Assembly (NCBI RefSeq): GCF_016793825.1
Contig: NZ_JAEULM010000002.1
Coordinates: 153,976 to 217,975 of the forward strand
Direction: 5' to 3'
From: Sphingopyxis sp.
GTDB taxonomy: Bacteria > Pseudomonadota > Alphaproteobacteria > Sphingomonadales > Sphingomonadaceae
DNA: 64,000 nucleotides
Every line of letters starts with the position of its first letter. Positions within the stretch are counted from its first letter, which is position 1. The notes below the pieces were generated by a model, which saw only the letters and a list, made by a program, of their open reading frames with translations, was not told the origin of the DNA and did no database searches. Positions 62,110-64,000 of the stretch are shown piece by piece. Made by a program: the position numbers and the translations under genes.

Positions 62110-63006
62110 TCAGTACAGCGATCCGGTGTTGACCACCGGCTGCGTGTCGCGTTCGCCGCAAAGCACGACCATCAGGTTCGACACCATCGCCGCCTTGCGC
62201 TCGTCATCGAGATCGACGACATTCTTTTCCGACAGGTGCTGGAGCGCCATCTCGACCATCGTCACGGCGCCTTCGACCAGCTTCTTGCGCGCCGCGATCA
62301 CGGCTTCGGCCTGCTGGCGGCGAAGCATGGCACCCGCGATTTCCTGCGCATAGGCAAGGTGGGTAAGACCGCATTCGTCAACGGTAATTCCGGCGACCGT
62401 CAAACGTTCGATCAACGCCTTGCGCAGTTCGACCCCGACCTCGTCGTGGTTGCCGCGCAGCGTGATTTCCTGATGCTCGATATCGTCATAGGGATAGCGC
62501 GAGCCGATCGAGCGCACGGCGGCCTCGATCTGCGCCATCACGAACTCCTTGTAATCCTCGACGTCGAACAGCGCCTGCGCCGTGTCGGTGACGCGCCACA
62601 CGACCTGCGCCGCCATTTCGATCGGATTGCCGCGCAGGTCGTTGACCTTGATCTTGTCCGAAATCACGTTGTTGGCGCGCACAGCGATCTTCTTGCGCGT
62701 CAGCCAGGGGAGAACCCAGCGCAGCCCCTCCTCGCGGTCGGTGCCCTTGTAGGCCCCGAAAAGCTGGATTGCCGCCGCTTCGTTCGGGTTGATGAGGTAA
62801 AAGCCGCACAGGATGATCGTGCCCGCGATCGCACTCGCGATGACGAGACCCCATTTCCAGGCAACTTCGGCGCCATGGACGTTGGAGATCACCGCCCATG
62901 CGGCAATGCCAAGCAGCCCCACCCAGATGAGCAGCATAAGATAACCGCTTTGCGTGTTGGCGCGCGTCTCGCGACTGCGGTTCAGCGCCGGCGTTCCGTC
63001 AACCAT
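62110..63006 (-). CDS. SPFH (band 7) domain membrane protein
   Basis: A 298-residue protein with two N-terminal membrane segments (GYLMLLIWVGLLGIAAWAVI and LVIASAIAGTIILCGFYLI, about 21-70) and an SPFH domain (INPNEAAAIQLFGAYKGTDR, GNPIEMAAQVVWRVTDTAQA, GVELRKALIERLTVAGITVD), then the heptad-like stretch AMLRRQQAEAVIAARKKLVE. Forms membrane scaffolds. GGAGG lies 6 nt before ATG 63006. First gene of a four-gene operon under a 30-bp dyad. Confidence 0.92.
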   Translation of the reverse strand: MVDGTPALNRSRETRANTQSGYLMLLIWVGLLGIAAWAVISNVHGAEVAWKWGLVIASAIAGTIILCGFYLINPNEAAAIQLFGAYKGTDREEGLRWVLPWLTRKKIAVRANNVISDKIKVNDLRGNPIEMAAQVVWRVTDTAQALFDVEDYKEFVMAQIEAAVRSIGSRYPYDDIEHQEITLRGNHDEVGVELRKALIERLTVAGITVDECGLTHLAYAQEIAGAMLRRQQAEAVIAARKKLVEGAVTMVEMALQHLSEKNVVDLDDERKAAMVSNLMVVLCGERDTQPVVNTGSLY

Positions 63007-63024
63007 CTTTCCCTCCGAATCATT

Positions 63025-63071
63025 CGATATAATGATGATATCATATTTATATCGTTTCCGGTGGAGGTCAA
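63025..63071 (-). promoter_or_regulatory. SPFH operon promoter with long AT-rich dyad
   Basis: A 30-bp dyad: outer arms CGATATAA (63025-63032) and TTATATCG (63047-63054), and a central palindrome ATGATATCAT (63035-63044), with only the two 2-bp joints not matching. Reading the minus strand, TTGACC (63071-63066) is a -35 candidate and the dyad would cover the -10 and start region. Confidence 0.65.
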
Positions 63072-63204
63072 TCGGAATTCGGGCTATGTCGTGGGCAGAA
63101 AAATCCAGATCCAATTTTATACCCACACCGCCACCCAAGCGTTAGCCCGCTCCCCGCCGTTTCGGAGGTTCCACAGCGCGATCGGCAGATCGGTGTCAGA
63201 CACG

Positions 63205-63236
63205 AAAAAGCCCGCTAACTCATCGAGTTAGCGGGC
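63205..63236 (-). terminator. Rho-independent terminator of the rRNA operon
   Basis: On the minus strand a perfect 12-bp stem GCCCGCTAACTC / GAGTTAGCGGGC with loop GAT is followed by TTTTT, eight bases beyond the tRNA-fMet 3' end. Confidence 0.93.
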
Positions 63237-63243
63237 CAATTCT

Positions 63244-63320
<77 letters not shown>

Positions 63321-63431
63321 TCAACCAGATTGCGGCCCCGAAAGGTGCCGCAAAAACAGCAAAAGGCCGGCATCGCTGCCGGCCTCTAACTTTGTGAATG
63401 GGTTTCTTTTCGACCTTACGTCGGCTGCAAT

Positions 63432-63547
63432 GCCTGGCGACGTCCTACTCTTCCAGGGCTTGAGCCATAGTACCATCGGCGCTGTCAGGTTTCACGGCCG
63501 AGTTCGAGATGGGATCGGGTGGGTCACTGACGCCATGGTCACCAAGC
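63432..63547 (-). rRNA. rrf: 5S ribosomal RNA
   Basis: About 116 nt. Conserved blocks on the minus strand are GACCCACCCGATCCCATCTC, GAACTCGGCCGTGAAAC, and the closing GTAGGACGTCGCCAGGC that pairs with the 5' GCTTGGTGACCATGGCG. Ends are placed by pairing and are approximate. Confidence 0.93.
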
Positions 63548-63674
63548 AATGAAGCCGGCGTAGGCCAAAAGGGTTTCAATCGATATCCGTGCAATACTGT
63601 CTGATCAATCATCCGACATTCGCGGACAGCTGAAAGGCTCTTGGCCCATCAGGCTTGTCGTTGATGGCGGGACT

Positions 63675-64000
<326 letters not shown>

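Overview
The window is about 64 kb of GC-rich DNA that reads as an ordinary chromosomal segment of a sphingomonad alphaproteobacterium, probably close to Sphingopyxis, Novosphingobium or Sphingomonas. The assignment rests on the alphaproteobacterial SspB, the DUF2585/UPF0314 protein, the split carotenoid cluster (crtY-crtI ... crtB) beside a DUF2141 protein, a large TonB-dependent receptor, and an rRNA operon ending 23S-5S-tRNA-fMet. I see no prophage, insertion sequence, transposase or CRISPR array. Genus is an inference from gene content and style, not from a search.

Layout. 1-3.2 kb: two acyl-CoA/AMP-forming synthetases flank a response regulator whose receiver lacks the usual aspartates. 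3.3-3.6 kb: an rraB-like gene of atypical composition. 3.7-10.2 kb: nicotinamide-riboside uptake (pnuC plus a NadR-type kinase) coupled by overlaps to crtB, a LOG-family hydrolase, crtI and crtY, with a divergent sterol-desaturase-type hydroxylase and a DUF2141 protein. 11-18 kb: lnt, metK (with a dyad upstream), a duplicated-domain secreted protein, trmB and a class A penicillin-binding protein. 18-23.4 kb: a small secreted protein, a LysR regulator, a TauE/SafE permease, a long KAS III enzyme and a cation/H+ antiporter. 23.5-26.3 kb: hisB-hisH-hisA-hisF. 26.4-32.4 kb: sspB, a membrane protein, fumC, several small exported or membrane proteins (one with four EF-hands), DUF2585 and gmk. 32.5-36.3 kb: a fatty-acyl or branched-chain acyl-CoA degradation operon (acyl-CoA dehydrogenase, thiolase, SDR dehydrogenase, thioesterase) under a LiuR-like operator. 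36.6-43.4 kb: an SMP-30 lactonase, an exported M3 peptidase, and an FdhF/YdeP-type molybdoenzyme with FdhD. 43.4-48.3 kb: a TetR regulator divergent from a complete tripartite EmrAB-TolC-type efflux operon. 48.3-55.5 kb: a VOC protein, an ABC-F ATPase, tyrosine catabolism (hppD plus a second VOC dioxygenase-like protein) behind a palindromic operator, a YqaA membrane protein and purH. 55.6-60.5 kb: a TonB-dependent receptor behind a possible PHO box, heparinase II/III and rpe. 60.7-63.0 kb: a tightly coupled SPFH / ribbon-helix-helix / hydrolase / small membrane protein operon behind a 30-bp dyad. 63.2-64 kb: the end of an rRNA operon, read on the minus strand.

Most genes are housekeeping or central metabolism. 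The most promising unexplained material is regulatory: the SPFH-RHH operon with its long AT-rich operator, the 11-bp-phased repeat before the TonB receptor, the hppD, TetR, LiuR-like and metK dyads, several candidate leaderless promoters, and two families of short intergenic hairpin repeats. The initiator tRNA also carries a non-canonical 29:41 pair.
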